Positions 25,801-38,451 of a stretch of 64,000 nucleotides of DNA are shown piece by piece. The stretch lies in the NCBI GenBank assembly GCA_029851415.1, contig CM056742.1, positions 83,318,748-83,382,747 on the forward strand. Reading direction: 5' to 3'. The DNA comes from Eretmocerus hayati (taxonomy: Eukaryota > Arthropoda > Insecta > Hymenoptera > Aphelinidae). Below the pieces are notes generated by a model, which worked only from the letters and a program-made list of their open reading frames with translations, had not been told where the DNA came from and ran no database searches. The position numbers and the translations under genes are program-made. Position 1 is the stretch's first letter. Each line of letters opens with the position of its first letter.

Positions 25801-27303
25801 ACTTCTATTCAATACCCCAAAGTTGGATTGAAGTGGGTGGAAGACTGCTTCTCTGCTTCCATTTGGCATGGGATGCGGATTGAACAGGATCAACTGGAGG
25901 ACAAGCCCGGATTGGAGTGGTATTGATCCAGATTGAGAAACTTCTATTCAATACCCCAAAGTTGGATTGAAGTGGGTGGAAGACTGCTTCTCTGCTTCCA
26001 TTTGGCATCGGATGCGGATTGAACAGGATTTACTCGAAGACAAGCCCGGATTGGATTGGTATTGATCCGGATTCGATAACTTCTATCCAATACCCGAAAG
26101 ATGGATTGAAGCGTATGGGGAGACTTTTTCTCTGACCCCATCCGAGTTTGGATCCGGATCGGACAGGATCCAGTCGAGGACAAGTTCGGATCGGAGTGTA
26201 TCAATCCAGATTGAGAAACTTCCATCCAATACCCCAAAGATGGATTGGAGTGGATAGGAAGACTGCTTCTCTGTTCCCGTTTGGCATTGGATGCGGATTG
26301 AACAGGATCAACTCGAGGACAAGCCTGGATTGGAGTGGCATGGATCCAGATTGAGAATTCTCTATCCAATGCCCCAAAATAGGATTGGAGTGGATAGGAA
26401 GACTGCTTCTCTGTTCCCGTTTGGCATTGGATGCAGATTGAACAGGATCAACTCGAGGACAAGCCCGGATGAGAGTGGCATTGATCCAGATTTGATAACT
26501 CCTATCCAATACCCGAAAGATGGATTAAAGGGTACTGGGAGACTGCTTCTCTGACCCCATGCGAGTTTGGATGCGGATCGGACAGGATCCCGTCGAGGAC
26601 AAGTCCGGATTGGAGTGGTATTGATCCAGATTGAGAAACTCCTATTCAATACCCCAAAGTTGGATTGAAGTGGGTGGAAGACTGCTTCTCTGCTTCCATT
26701 TGGCATGGGATGCGGATTGAACAGGATCAACTCGAGGGCAAGCCCGGATTGGAGTGGTATTAATCCAGATTGAGAAACTTCTATTCACTTCCCCAAAGTT
26801 GGATTGAAGTGGGTGGAAGACTGCTTCTCTGCTTCCATTTGGCATGGGATGCGGATTGAACAGGATCAACTCGAGGACAAGCCCGGATTGGAGTGGTATT
26901 GATCCAGATTGAGAAACTTCTATTCAATACCCCAAAGTTGGATTGATGTAGGTGGAAGACTGCTTCTCTGCTTCCATTTGGCATGGGATGCGGATTGAAC
27001 AGGATTTACTCGAAGACAAGCCCGGATTGGAGTGGTATTGATCCGGATTCGATAACTTCTCTTCAATACCCGAAAGATGGATTGAAGCGTATGGGGAGAC
27101 TGCTTCTCTGACCCCATCCGAGTTTTGATCCGGATCGGACAGGATCCAGTCGAGGACAAGTTCGGATCGAAGTGGTATTGATCCAGATTGAGAAACTTCT
27201 ATCCAATACCCCAAAGATGGATTGGAGTGGATAGGGAGACTGCTTCTCTGTTCCCGTTTGGCATTGGATGCGGGTTGGACAGGATCCAGTCGATGACAAG
27301 CTC

Positions 27304-27486
27304 GGATCGGAGTGGTGTCTATCCGGAATGGGTAACTTGTATCCAATACTCAACTCACGGATTTGAGTGCAAAGGAAGACTGCTTACCTGACCTGAGCCG
27401 GCATTGGATGCGGATTGAAAGACTGCTCCTTTGACCCCATCCGGCATTGGATGCGGATTGGACAATATTCAGTCGAGGACAAGCCC
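27304..27486. repeat. 183 bp variant monomer, copy 7 (U4, left)
   Basis: Carries the derived a at 27386 (gcttacctg instead of gctttcctg). Confidence 0.92.
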
Positions 27487-28604
27487 GGATTGGAGTGGTA
27501 TTGATCCAGATTGAGATACTCCTATCCAATACCCCAAAGATGGATTGGAGTAGATAGGAAGACTGCTTTTCTGTTCTCGTTTGGCATTGGATGCGGATTG
27601 GACAGGATCAACTCGAGGACAAGCCTGGATTGGAGTGGCATGGATCCAGATTGAGAATTTCCTATCCAATACCCCAAAGTTGGATTGTAGTGGATAGGGA
27701 GACTGCTTCTCTTCATCCATTTGGCATTGGATGCGGATTGAACAGGACTTACTCGGAGACAAGCCCGGACTGGAGTGGTATTGATCCGGATTGAGGAACT
27801 TCTCTTCAATACCCCAAAGATGGATTCGAGTGGATAAGAGGATTGCCTCTCTGCTTCCGTTTGGCATCGAATGCGGATTGAACACGATCTACTCGAAGAC
27901 AAGCCCGGATTGGTGGTATTGATCCGGATTTGAAAACTTCTATCCAATACCCGAAAGTTGGATTGAAGCGTATGGGGAGACTGCTTCTCTGACCCCATCC
28001 GAGTTTGGATTCGGATCGGACAGGATCCAGTCGAGGACAAGTCCGGATCGAAGTGGTATTGATCCAGATTGAGAAACTTCTATCCAATACCCCAAAGATG
28101 GATTGGAGTGGATAGGAAGACTGCTTCTCTGTTCCCGTTTGGCATTGGATGCGGGTTGGACAGGATCCAGTCGATGACAAGCTCGGATTGGAGTTGTATT
28201 GATCCGGATTGAGAAACTCCTCTTCAATACCCCAAAGATAGATTGGAGTGGATAGGAAGACTGCTTCTCTGTTCCTGTTTGGCATTGGATGCGGATTGAA
28301 CAGGATCAACTCGAGCACAATTCCGGATTGGAGTGGCATTGATCCAGATTGAGAATTTTCCATCCAAGACCCCGAAGATGGATTTGAGTGGATAGGAAGA
28401 CTGCTTCTCTGCTTCCGTTTGGCATCGAATGCGGATTGAACAGGATTTACTCGGAGACAAGCCCGGATTGGAGTTGTATTGATCCGAATTTGATAACTTC
28501 TATCCAATACCCGAAAGATGGATTGAAGCGTATGGGGAGAGTGCCCCTCTGACCCCATCCGTGTTTGGATGCGGAGCGGACAGGATCTCGTCGAGGACAA
28601 GTCC

Positions 28605-28744
28605 GGATTGGAGTGGTATTGCTCCGGATTGAGAAACCCCTATTCGATACCCCAAAGATGGATTGGAGTGGATAGGAAGACTGCTTTAGGGACCTGAGCC
28701 GGCATTGGATGCGGATTGGACAATATTCAGTCGAGAACAAGCCC
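28605..28744. repeat. 140 bp relative of the 183 bp monomer, U4
   Basis: Offset 10399 from U3; ends cagtcgagaacaagcc where the others have cagtcgaggacaagcc. Confidence 0.88.
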
Positions 28745-29162
28745 GGATTGGAGTGGTATTGATCCAGATTGAGATACTCCTATTAAATACCCCAAAGATG
28801 AATTGAAGTGGATAGGAAGACTGCTTCTCCGTTCCCGTTTGGCATTGGATGCGGGATGAACAGGATCAACTCGAGGACAAGCCCGGATTGGAGTGGCATT
28901 GATCCAGATTGAGAATTTTCTATCCAAGACCCCAAAGATGGATTCGAGTCGATAGGGAGATTGCTTCTCTGCTTCCGTTTGGCATCGAATGCGGATTGAA
29001 CAGGATTTACTCGAAGACAAGCCCGGATTGGTGGTATTGATCCGGATTTGATAACTCCTATCCAATACCCGAAAGATGGATTGAAGCGTATGGGGAGACT
29101 GCTTCTCTGACCCCATCCGAGTTTGGATGCGGATCGGACAGGATCCCGTCGAGGACAAGTCC

Positions 29163-30129
29163 GGATTGGAGTGGTATTGATCCAGATTGAGAAATTCCTA
29201 TTCAATACCCCAAAGTTGGATTGAAGTGGGTGGAAGACTGCTTCTCTGCTTCCATTTGGCATGGGATGCGGATTGAACAGGATCAACTCGAGGACAAGCC
29301 CGGATTGGAGTGGTATTGATCCAGATTGAGAAACTTCTATTCAATACCAAAGTTGGATTGAAGTGGGTGGAAGACTGCTTCTCTGCTTCCATTTGGCATG
29401 GGATGCGGATTGAACCGGATTTACTCGGAGACAAGCCCGGATTGGAGTGGTATTGATCCGGATTGAGAAACTCCTATTCAATACCACGAAGATGGATTGA
29501 AGTAGGTGGAAGACTGCTTCTCTGCTTCCATTTGGCATGGGATGCGGATTGAACCGGATTTACTCGGAGACAAGCCCGGATTGGAGTGGTATTGATCCGG
29601 ATTGAGAAACTCCTATTCAATACCACGAAGATGGATTGAAGTAGGTGGAAGACTGCTTCTCTGCTTCCGTTTGGCATGGGATGCGGATTGAACAGGATTT
29701 ACTCGAAGACAAGCCCGGATTGGAGTGGTATTGATCCGGATTAAGAAACTCCTATTCAATACCACGAAGATGGATTGAAGTAGGTGGAAGACTGCTTCTC
29801 TGCTTCCATTTGGCATGGGATGCGGATTGAACAGGATCAACTCGAGGACAAGCCCGGATTGGAGTGGTATTGATCCAGATTGAGAAACTTCTATTCAATA
29901 CCAAAGTTGGATTGAAGTGGGTGGAAGACTGCTTCTCTGCTTCCATTTGGCATGGGATGCGGATTGAACCGGATTTACTCGGAGACAAGCCCGGATTGGA
30001 GTGGTATTGATCCAGATTGAGAAACTTCTATTCAATACCAAAGTTGGATTGAAGTGGGTGGAAGACTGCTTCTCTGCTTCCATTTGGCATGGGATGCGGA
30101 TTGAACCGGATTTACTCGGAGACAAGCCC
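29163..30129. repeat. Locally homogeneous seven-monomer run, U4
   Basis: Equivalent of 18764-19730 at offset 10399, with the same order of short caataccaaag and gaagtaggtgg monomers. Confidence 0.75.
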
Positions 30130-30824
30130 GGATTGGAGTGGTATTGATCCGGATTGAGAAACTCCTATTCAATACCACGAAGATGGATTGAAGTAGGTGG
30201 AAGACTGCTTCTCTGTTCCCGTTTGGCATTGGATGCAGATTGAACAGGATCAACTCGAGGACAAGCCCGGATGAGAGTGGCATTGATCCAGATTGAGAAT
30301 TTTCTATCCAAGACCCCAAAGATGGATTCGAGTGGATAGGGAGATTGCTTCTCTGCTCCCGTTTGGCATCGAATGCGGATTGAACAGGATTTACTCGAAG
30401 ACAAGCCCGGATTGGTGATATTGATCCGGATTTGATAACTCCTATCCAATACCCGAAAGATGGATTAAAGGGTACTGGGAGACTGCTTCTCTGACCCCAT
30501 CCGAGTTTGGATGCGGATCGGACAGGATCCCGTCGAGGACAAGTCCGGATTGGAGTGGTATTGATCCAGATTGAGAAACTCCTATTCAATACCCCAAAGT
30601 TGGATTGAAGTGGGTGGAAGACTGCTTCTCTGCTTCCATTCGGCATGGGATGCGGATTGAACAGGATCAACTCGAGGACAAGCCCGGATTGGAGTGGTAT
30701 TAATCCAGATTGAGAAACTTCTATTCACTACCCCAAAGTTGGATTGAAGTGGGTGGAAGACTGCTTCTCTGCTTCCATTTGGCATGGGATGCGGATTGAA
30801 CAGGATCAACTCGAGGACAAGCCC

Positions 30825-33244
30825 GGATTGGAGTGGTATTGATCCAGATTGAGAAACTTCTATTCAATACCCCAAAGTTGGATTGAAGTAGGTGGAAGAC
30901 TGCTTCTCTGCTTCCATTTGGCATGGGATGCGGATTGAACAGGATTTACTCGAAGACAAGCCCGGATTGGAGTGGTATTGATCCGGATTCGATAACTTCT
31001 ATCCAATACCCGAAAGATGGATTGAAGCGTATGGGGAGACTGCTTCTCTGACCCCATCCGAGTTTTGATCCGGATCGGACAGGATCCAGTCGAGGACAAG
31101 TTCGGATCGGAGTGTATTAATCCAGATTGAGAAACTTCTATCGAATACCCAAAAGATGGATTGGAGTGGATAGGAAGACTGCTTCTCTGTTCCCGTTTGG
31201 CATTGGATGCGGATTGAACAGGATCAACTCGAGGACAAGCCTGGATTGGAGTGGCATGGATCCAGATTGAGAATTCTCTATCCAATGCCCCAAAATTGGA
31301 TTGTAGTGGATAGGGACACTGCTTCTCTTCTTCCATTTGGCATTGGATGCGGATTGAACAGGATTCACTCGGCGACAAGCCCGGATTGGAGTGGTATTGA
31401 TCCGGATTGAGAAACTCCTCTCCAATACCCTCAAGATGGATTGAAGCGTATGGGGAGACTGCTTCTCTGACCCCATCCGAGTTTGGATCCGGATCGGACA
31501 GGATCCAGTCGAGGACAAGTCCGGATAGGAGTGGTATTAATACAGATTGAGAAACTTCTATCCAATACCCCCAAGATGGATTGGAGTGGATAGGAAGACT
31601 GCTTCTCTGTTCCCGTTTGGCATTGGATGCGGATTGAACAGGATCGACTCGAGGACAAGTCTGGATTGGAGTGGCATGGATCCAGATTGAGGATTCCCTA
31701 TCCAATACCCCAAAATTGGATTGTAGTGGATAGGGAGACTGCTTCTCTTCTTCCATTTGGCATTGGATGCGGATTGAACAGGATTCACTCGGCGACAAGC
31801 CCGGATTGGAGTGGTATTGATCCGGATTGAGGAACTCCTCTCCAATACCCCAAAGATGGATTGGAGTGGATAGGAAAACTGATTCTCTGTTCCCGTTTGG
31901 CATTGGATGCGGATTGAACAGGATCAACTCGAGGACAAGCCTGGATTGGAGTGGCATGGATCCAGATTGAGAATTCTCTATCCAATGCCCCAAAATTGGA
32001 TTGTAGTGGATAGGGACACTGCTTCTCTTCTTCCATTTGGCATTGGATGCGGATTGAACAGGATTCACTCGGCGACAAGCCCGGATTGGGGTGGTATTGA
32101 TCCGGATTGAGAAACTCCTCTCCAATACCCTCAAGATGGATTGAAGCGTATGGGGAGACTGCTTCTCTGACCCCATCCGAGTTTGGATCCGGATCGGACA
32201 GGATCCAGTCGAGGACAAGTCCGGATAGGAGTGGTATTAATACAGATTGAGAAACTTCTATCCAATACCCCAAAGATGGATTGGAGTGGATAGGAAGACT
32301 GCTTCTCTGTTCCCGTTTGGCACTGGATGCAGAATGAACAGGATCAACTCGAGGACAAGCCTGGATTGGAGTGGCACGGATCCAGATTGAGAATTCTCTA
32401 TCCAATACCCCAAAATTGGATTGTAGTGGATAGGGAGACTGCTTCTCTGCTTCCATTTGGCATTGGATGCGGATTGAACAGGATTCACTCGGCGACAAGC
32501 CCGGATTGGAGTGGTATTGATCCGGAATGAGAAACTCCTCTTCAATACCCCAAAGATGGATTGGAGTGGATAGGAAGACTGCTTTTCTGTTCTCGTTTGG
32601 CATTGGATGCGGATTGAACAGGATCAACTCGAGGACAAGCCCGGATTGGAGTGGCATTGATCCAGATTGAGAATTTTCCATCCAAGACCCCAAAGATGGA
32701 TTCGATTGGATAGGAAGACTGCTTCTCTGCTTCCGTTTGGCATCGAATGCGGATTGAACAGGATCTACTCGAAGCAAGCCCGGATTGGAGTGGTATTGAT
32801 CCGGAATTGATAACTCCTATCCAATACCCGAAAGTTGGATTGAAGCGTATGGGGAGACTGCTTCTCTGACCCCATCCGAGTTTGGATTCGGATCGGACAG
32901 GATCCAGTCGAGGACAAGTCCGGATCGAAGTGGTATTGATCCAGATTGAGAAACTTCTATCCAATACCCCAAAGATGGATTGGAGTGGATAGGGAGACTG
33001 CTTCTCTGTTCCCGTTTGGCATTGGATGCGGGTTGGACAGGATCCAGTCGATGACAAGCTCGGATCGGAGTGGTGTCTATCCGGAATGGGTAACTTGTAT
33101 CCAATACTCAACTCACGGATTTGAGTGCAAAGGAAGACTGCTTTCCTGACCTGAGCCGGCATTGGATGCGGATTGAAAGACTGCTCCTTTGACCCCATCC
33201 GGCATTGGATGCGGATTGGACAATATTCAGTCGAGGACAAGCCC
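30825..33244. repeat. P1 block, U4
   Basis: Matches U3 20426-22845 at offset 10399. It also matches P2 of the same unit at offset 3810 (left part) and 3110 (right part), and P3 at offset 5207. Confidence 0.8.
33062..33244. repeat. 183 bp variant monomer, copy 8 (U4, end of P1)
   Basis: Offset 10399 from copy 6, with the same neighbouring ccctaaagatgg. Confidence 0.92.
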
Positions 33245-34634
33245 GGATTGGAGTGGTATTGATCCAGATTGAGATACTCCTATTCAATACCCTAAAGATG
33301 GATTGGAGTAGATAGGAAGACTGCTTTTCTGTTCTCGTTTGGCATTGGATGCGGATTGGACAGGATCAACTCGAGGACAAGCCTGGATTGGAGTGGCATG
33401 GATCCAGATTGAGAATTTCCTATCCAATACCCCAAGGTTGGATTGTAGTGGATAGGGAGATTGCTTCTCTGCTTCCGTTTGGCATCGAATGCGGATTGAA
33501 CAGGATTTACTCGAAGACAAGCCCGGATTGGTGGTATTGATCCGGATTTGATAACTCCTATCCAATACCCGAAAGATGGATTGAAGCGTATGGGGAGACT
33601 GCTTCTCTGACCCCATCCGAGTTTGGATGCGGATCGGACAGGATCCCGTCGAGGACAAGTCCGGATTGGAGTGGTATTGATCCAGATTGAGAAATTCCTA
33701 TTCAATACCCCAAAGTTGGATTGAAGTGGGTGGAAGACTGCTTCTCTGCTTCCATTTGGCATGGGATGCGGATTGAACAGGATCAACTCGAGGACAAGCC
33801 CGGATTGGAGTGGTATTGATCCAGATTTAGAAACTTCTATTCAATACCAAAGTTGGATTGAAGTGGGTGGAAGACTGCTTCTCTGCTTCCATTTGGCATG
33901 GGATGCGGATTGAACCGGATTTACTCGGAGACAAGCCCGGATTGGAGTGGTATTGATCCGGATTGAGAAACTCCTATTTAATACCACGAAGATGGATTGG
34001 AGTGGATAGGAAGACTGCTTCTCTGTTCCCGTTTGGCATTGGATGCAGATTGAACAGGATCAACTCGAGGACAAGCCCGGATGAGAGTGGCATTGATCCA
34101 GATTGAGAATTTCCTATCCAAGACCCCAAAGATGGATTCGAGTGGATAGGGAGATTGCTTCTCTGCTCCCGTTTGGCATCGAATGCGGATTGAACAGGAT
34201 TTACTCGAAGACAAGCCCGGATTGGTGATATTAATCCGGATTTGATAACTCCTATCCAATACCCGAAAGATGGATTAAAGGGTACTGGGAGACTGCTTCT
34301 CTGACCCCATCCGAGTTTGGATGCGGATCGGACAGGATCCCGTCGAGGTCAAGTCCGGATTGGAGTGGTATTGATCCAGATTGAGAAACTCCTATTCAAT
34401 ACCCCAAAGTTGGGTTGAAGTGGGTGGAAGACTGCTTCTCTGCTTCCATTTGGCATGGGATGCGGATTGAACAGGATCAACTCGAGGACAAGCCCGGATT
34501 GGAGTGGTATTAATCCAGATTGAGAAACTTCTATTCACTACCCCAAAGTTGGATTGAAGTGGGTGGAAGACTGCTTCTCTGCTTCCATTTGGCATGGGAT
34601 GCGGATTGAACAGGATCAACTCGAGGACAAGCCC

Positions 34635-35890
34635 GGATTGGAGTGGTATTGATCCAGATTGAGAAACTTCTATTCAATACCCCAAAGTTGGATTGAAGTA
34701 GGTGGAAGACTGCTTCTCTGCTTCCATTTGGCATGGGATGCGGATTGAACAGGATTTACTCGAAGACAAGCCCGGATTGGAGTGGTATTGATCCGGATTC
34801 GATAACTTCTATCCAATACCCGAAAGATGGATTGAAGCGTATGGGGAGACTGCTTCTCTGACCCCATCCGAGTTTTGATCCGGATCGGACAGGATCCAGT
34901 CGAGGACAAGTTCGGATCGGAGTGTATTAATCCAGATTGAGAAACTTCTATCGAATACCCCAAAGATGGATTGGAGTGGATAGGAAGACTGCTTCTCTGT
35001 TCCCGTTTGGCATTGGATGCGGATTGAACAGGATCAACTCGAGGACAAGCCTGGATTGGAGTGGCATGGATCCAGATTGAGAATTCTCTATCCAATGCCC
35101 CAAAATTGGATTGTAGTGGATAGGGACACTGCTTCCCTTCTTCCATTTGGCATTGGATGCGGATTGAACAGGATTCACTCGGCGACAAGCCCGGATTGGA
35201 GTGGTATTGATCCGGATTGAGAAACTCCTCTCCAATACCCGAAAGATGGATTGAAGCGTATGGGGAGACTGCTTCTCTGACCCCATCCGAGTTTGGATCC
35301 GGATCGGACAGGATCCAGTCGAGGACAAGTCCGGATAGGAGTGGTATTAATACAGATTGAGAAACTTCTATCCAATACCCCGAAGATGGATTGGAGTGGA
35401 TAGGAAGACTGCTTCTCTGTTCCCGCTTGGCACTGGATGCAGAATGAACAGGATCAACTCGAGGACAAGCCTGGATTGGAGTGGCATGGATCCAGATTGA
35501 GAATTCTCTATCCAATACCCCAAAATTGGATTGTAGTGGATAGGGAGACTGCTTCTCTTCTTCCATTTGGCATTGGATGCGGATTGAACGGGATTCACTC
35601 GGCGACAAGCCCGGATTGGAGTGGTATTGATCCGGAATGAGAAACTCCTCTTCAATACCCCAAAGATGGATTGGAGTGGATAGGAAGACTGCTTTTCTGT
35701 TCTCGTTTGGCATTGGATGCGGATTGAACAGGATCAACTCGAGGACAAGCCCGGATTGGAGTGGCATTGATCCAGATTGAGAATTTTCCATCCAAGACCC
35801 CAAAGATGGATTCGATTGGATAGGAAGACTGCTTCTCTGCTTCCGTTTGGCATCGAATGCGGATTGAACAGGATTTACTCGAAGACAAGC
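34635..35890. repeat. P2 block, U4 (contracted)
   Basis: The left part matches P1 at offset 3810 and the right part at 3110, so one 700 bp copy is missing. It ends with cgaagacaagccc where P1 has the 2 bp shorter cgaagcaagcc, and it is not followed by a 183 bp monomer. Confidence 0.75.
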
Positions 35891-36589
35891 CCGGATTGGA
35901 GTGGTATTGATCCGGATTTGATAACTTCTATCCAATACCCGAAAGATGGATTGAAGCGTATGGGGAGACTGCTCCTCTGTTCCCCTCCGTGTTTGGATGC
36001 GGATCGGACGGGATCCCGTCGAGGACAAGTCCGGATTGGAGTGGTATTGATCCAGATTGAAGAACTTCTATTCAATACCCCAAAGTTGGATTGAAGTGGA
36101 TAGGAAGACTGCTTCTTTGCTTCCATTTGGCATGGGATGCGGATTGCACAGGATCCAGTCGATGACAAGCTCGGATTGGTGGTATTGATTCGGAGTTGAT
36201 AACTCCTATCCAATACCCGAAAGATGGATTGAAGCGTATGGGGAGACCGCTTCTCTGACCCCATCCGAGTTTGGATGCGGATCGGACAGGATCCCGTCGA
36301 GGACAAGTCCGGATTGGAGTGGTATTGATCCAGATTGAGAAACTCCTATTCAATGCCCCAAAGATGGATTGAAATGGGAGGAAGACTGCTTCTCTGCTTC
36401 CATTTGGCATGGGGTGCGGATTGATCAGGATCAACTCGAGGACAAGCCCGGATTTGAGTGGTATTGATCCGGATTGAGACTTTTCTATTCAATACCCCAA
36501 AGATGGATTGGAGTGGATAGGAAGACTGCTTCTCTGCTTCCGTTTGGCATCGGATGCGGATTGAACAGGATTTACTCGAAGACAAGCCC

Positions 36590-38451
36590 GGATTGGAGTG
36601 GTATTGATCCGGATTCGATAACTTCTATCCAATACCCGAAAGATGGATTGAAGCGTATGGGGAGACTGCTTCTCTGACCCCATCCGAGTTTGGATCCGGA
36701 TCGGACAGGATCCAGTCGAGGACAATTACGGATCGGAGTGGTATTAATCCAGATTGAGAAACTTCTATCCAATACCCCCAAGATGGATTGGAGTGGATAG
36801 GAAGACTGCTTCTCTGTTCCCGTTTGGCATTGGATGCGGATTGAACAGGATCAACTCGAGGACAAGTCTGGATTGGAGTGGCATGGATCCAGATTGAGGA
36901 TTCCCTATCCAATACCCCAAAATTGGATTGTAGTGGATAGGGAGACTGCTTCTCTTCTTCCATTTGGCATTGGATGCGGATTGAACAGGATTCACTCGGC
37001 GACAAGCCCGGATTGGAGTGGTATTGATCCGGATTGAGGAACTCCTCTCCAATACCCCAAAGATGGATTGGAGTGGATAGGAAAACTGATTCTCTGTTCC
37101 CGTTTGGCATTGGATGCGGATTGAACAGGATCAACTCGAGGACAAGCCTGGATTGGAGTGGCATGGATCCAGATTGAGAATTCTCTATCCAATGCCCCAA
37201 AATTGGATTGTAGTGGATAGGGACACTGCTTCTCTTCTTCCATTTGGCATTGGATGCGGATTGAACAGGATTCACTCGGCGACAAGCCCGGATTGGGGTG
37301 GTATTGATCCGGATTGAGAAACTCCTCTCCAATACCCTCAAGATGGATTGAAGCGTATGGGGAGACTGCTTCTCTGACCCCATCCGAGTTAGGATCCGGA
37401 TCGGACAGGATCCAGTCGAGGACAAGTCCGGATAGGAGTGGTATTAATACAGATTGAGAAACTTCTATCCAATACCCCAAAGATGGATTGGAGTGGATAG
37501 GAAGACTGCTTCTCTGTTCCCGTTTGGCACTCGATGCAGAATGAACAGGATCAACTCGAGGACAAGCCTGGATTGGAGTGGCATGGATCCAGATTGAGAA
37601 TTCTCTATCCAATACCCCAAAATTGGATTGTAGTGGATAGGGAGACTGCTTGTCTCCTTCCATTTGGCATTGGATGCGGATTGAACAGGATTCACTCGGC
37701 GACAAGCCCGGATTGGAGTGGTATTGATCCGGAATGAGAAACTCCTCTTCAATACCCCAAAGATGGATTGGAGTGGATAGGAAGACTGCTTTTCTGTTCT
37801 CGTTTGGCATTGGATGCGGATTGAACAGGATCAACTCGAGGACAAGCCCGGATTGGAGTGGCATTGATCCAGATTGAGAATTTTCCATCCAAGACCCCAA
37901 AGATGGATTCGATTGGATAGGAAGACTGCTTCTCTGCTTCCGTTTGGCATCGAATGCGGATTGAACAGGATTTACTCGAAGCAAGCCCGGATTGGAGTGG
38001 TATTGATCCGGAATTGATAACTCCTATCCAATACCCGAAAGTTGGATTGAAGCGTATGGGGAGACTGCTTCTCTGACCCCATCCGAGTTTGGATTCGGAT
38101 CGGACAGGATCCAGTCGAGGACAAGTCCGGATCGAAGTGGTATTGATCCAGATTGAGAAACTTCTATCCAATACCCCAAAGATGGATTGGAGTGGATAGG
38201 GAGACTGCTTCTCTGTTCCCGTTTGGCATTGGATGCGGGTTGGACAGGATCCAGTCGATGACAAGCTCGGATCGGAGTGGTGTCTATCCGGAATGGGTAA
38301 CTTGTATCCAATACTCAACTCACGGATTTGAGTGCAAAGGAAGACTGCTTTCCTGACCTGAGCCGGCATTGGAAGCGGATTGAAAGACTGCTCCTTTGAC
38401 CCCATCCGGCATTGGATGCGGATTGGACAATATTCAGTCGAGGACAAGCCT
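36590..38451. repeat. P3 block, U4 (left-truncated)
   Basis: Matches P1 at offset 5207 from about 36600 to the end, and closes with a 183 bp monomer as P1 does. It lacks the left portion of P1. Confidence 0.75.
38269..38451. repeat. 183 bp variant monomer, copy 9 (U4, end of P3)
   Basis: Has ggaagcgg near 38373, which breaks the match between its two internal ggcattggatgcgg segments. Confidence 0.92.

Larger units (their letters stand above)
15510..25908. repeat. Higher-order unit U3 (10399 bp)
   Basis: The left part follows U2 at offset 6227 but holds a single copy of the 1580 bp segment, so the offset becomes 4647 from about 18048. After about 18790 it has a block of about 5.75 kb that U1 and U2 lack. 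It rejoins the U2 map near 24690 at offset 10399. The same number links U3 to U4 for most of its length, because U4 starts exactly one U3 length later. Inside the gained block, 18570-19060 repeats at 23070-23560 (offset 4500) and 19800-20600 repeats at 23610-24370 (offset 3810). Confidence 0.85.
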
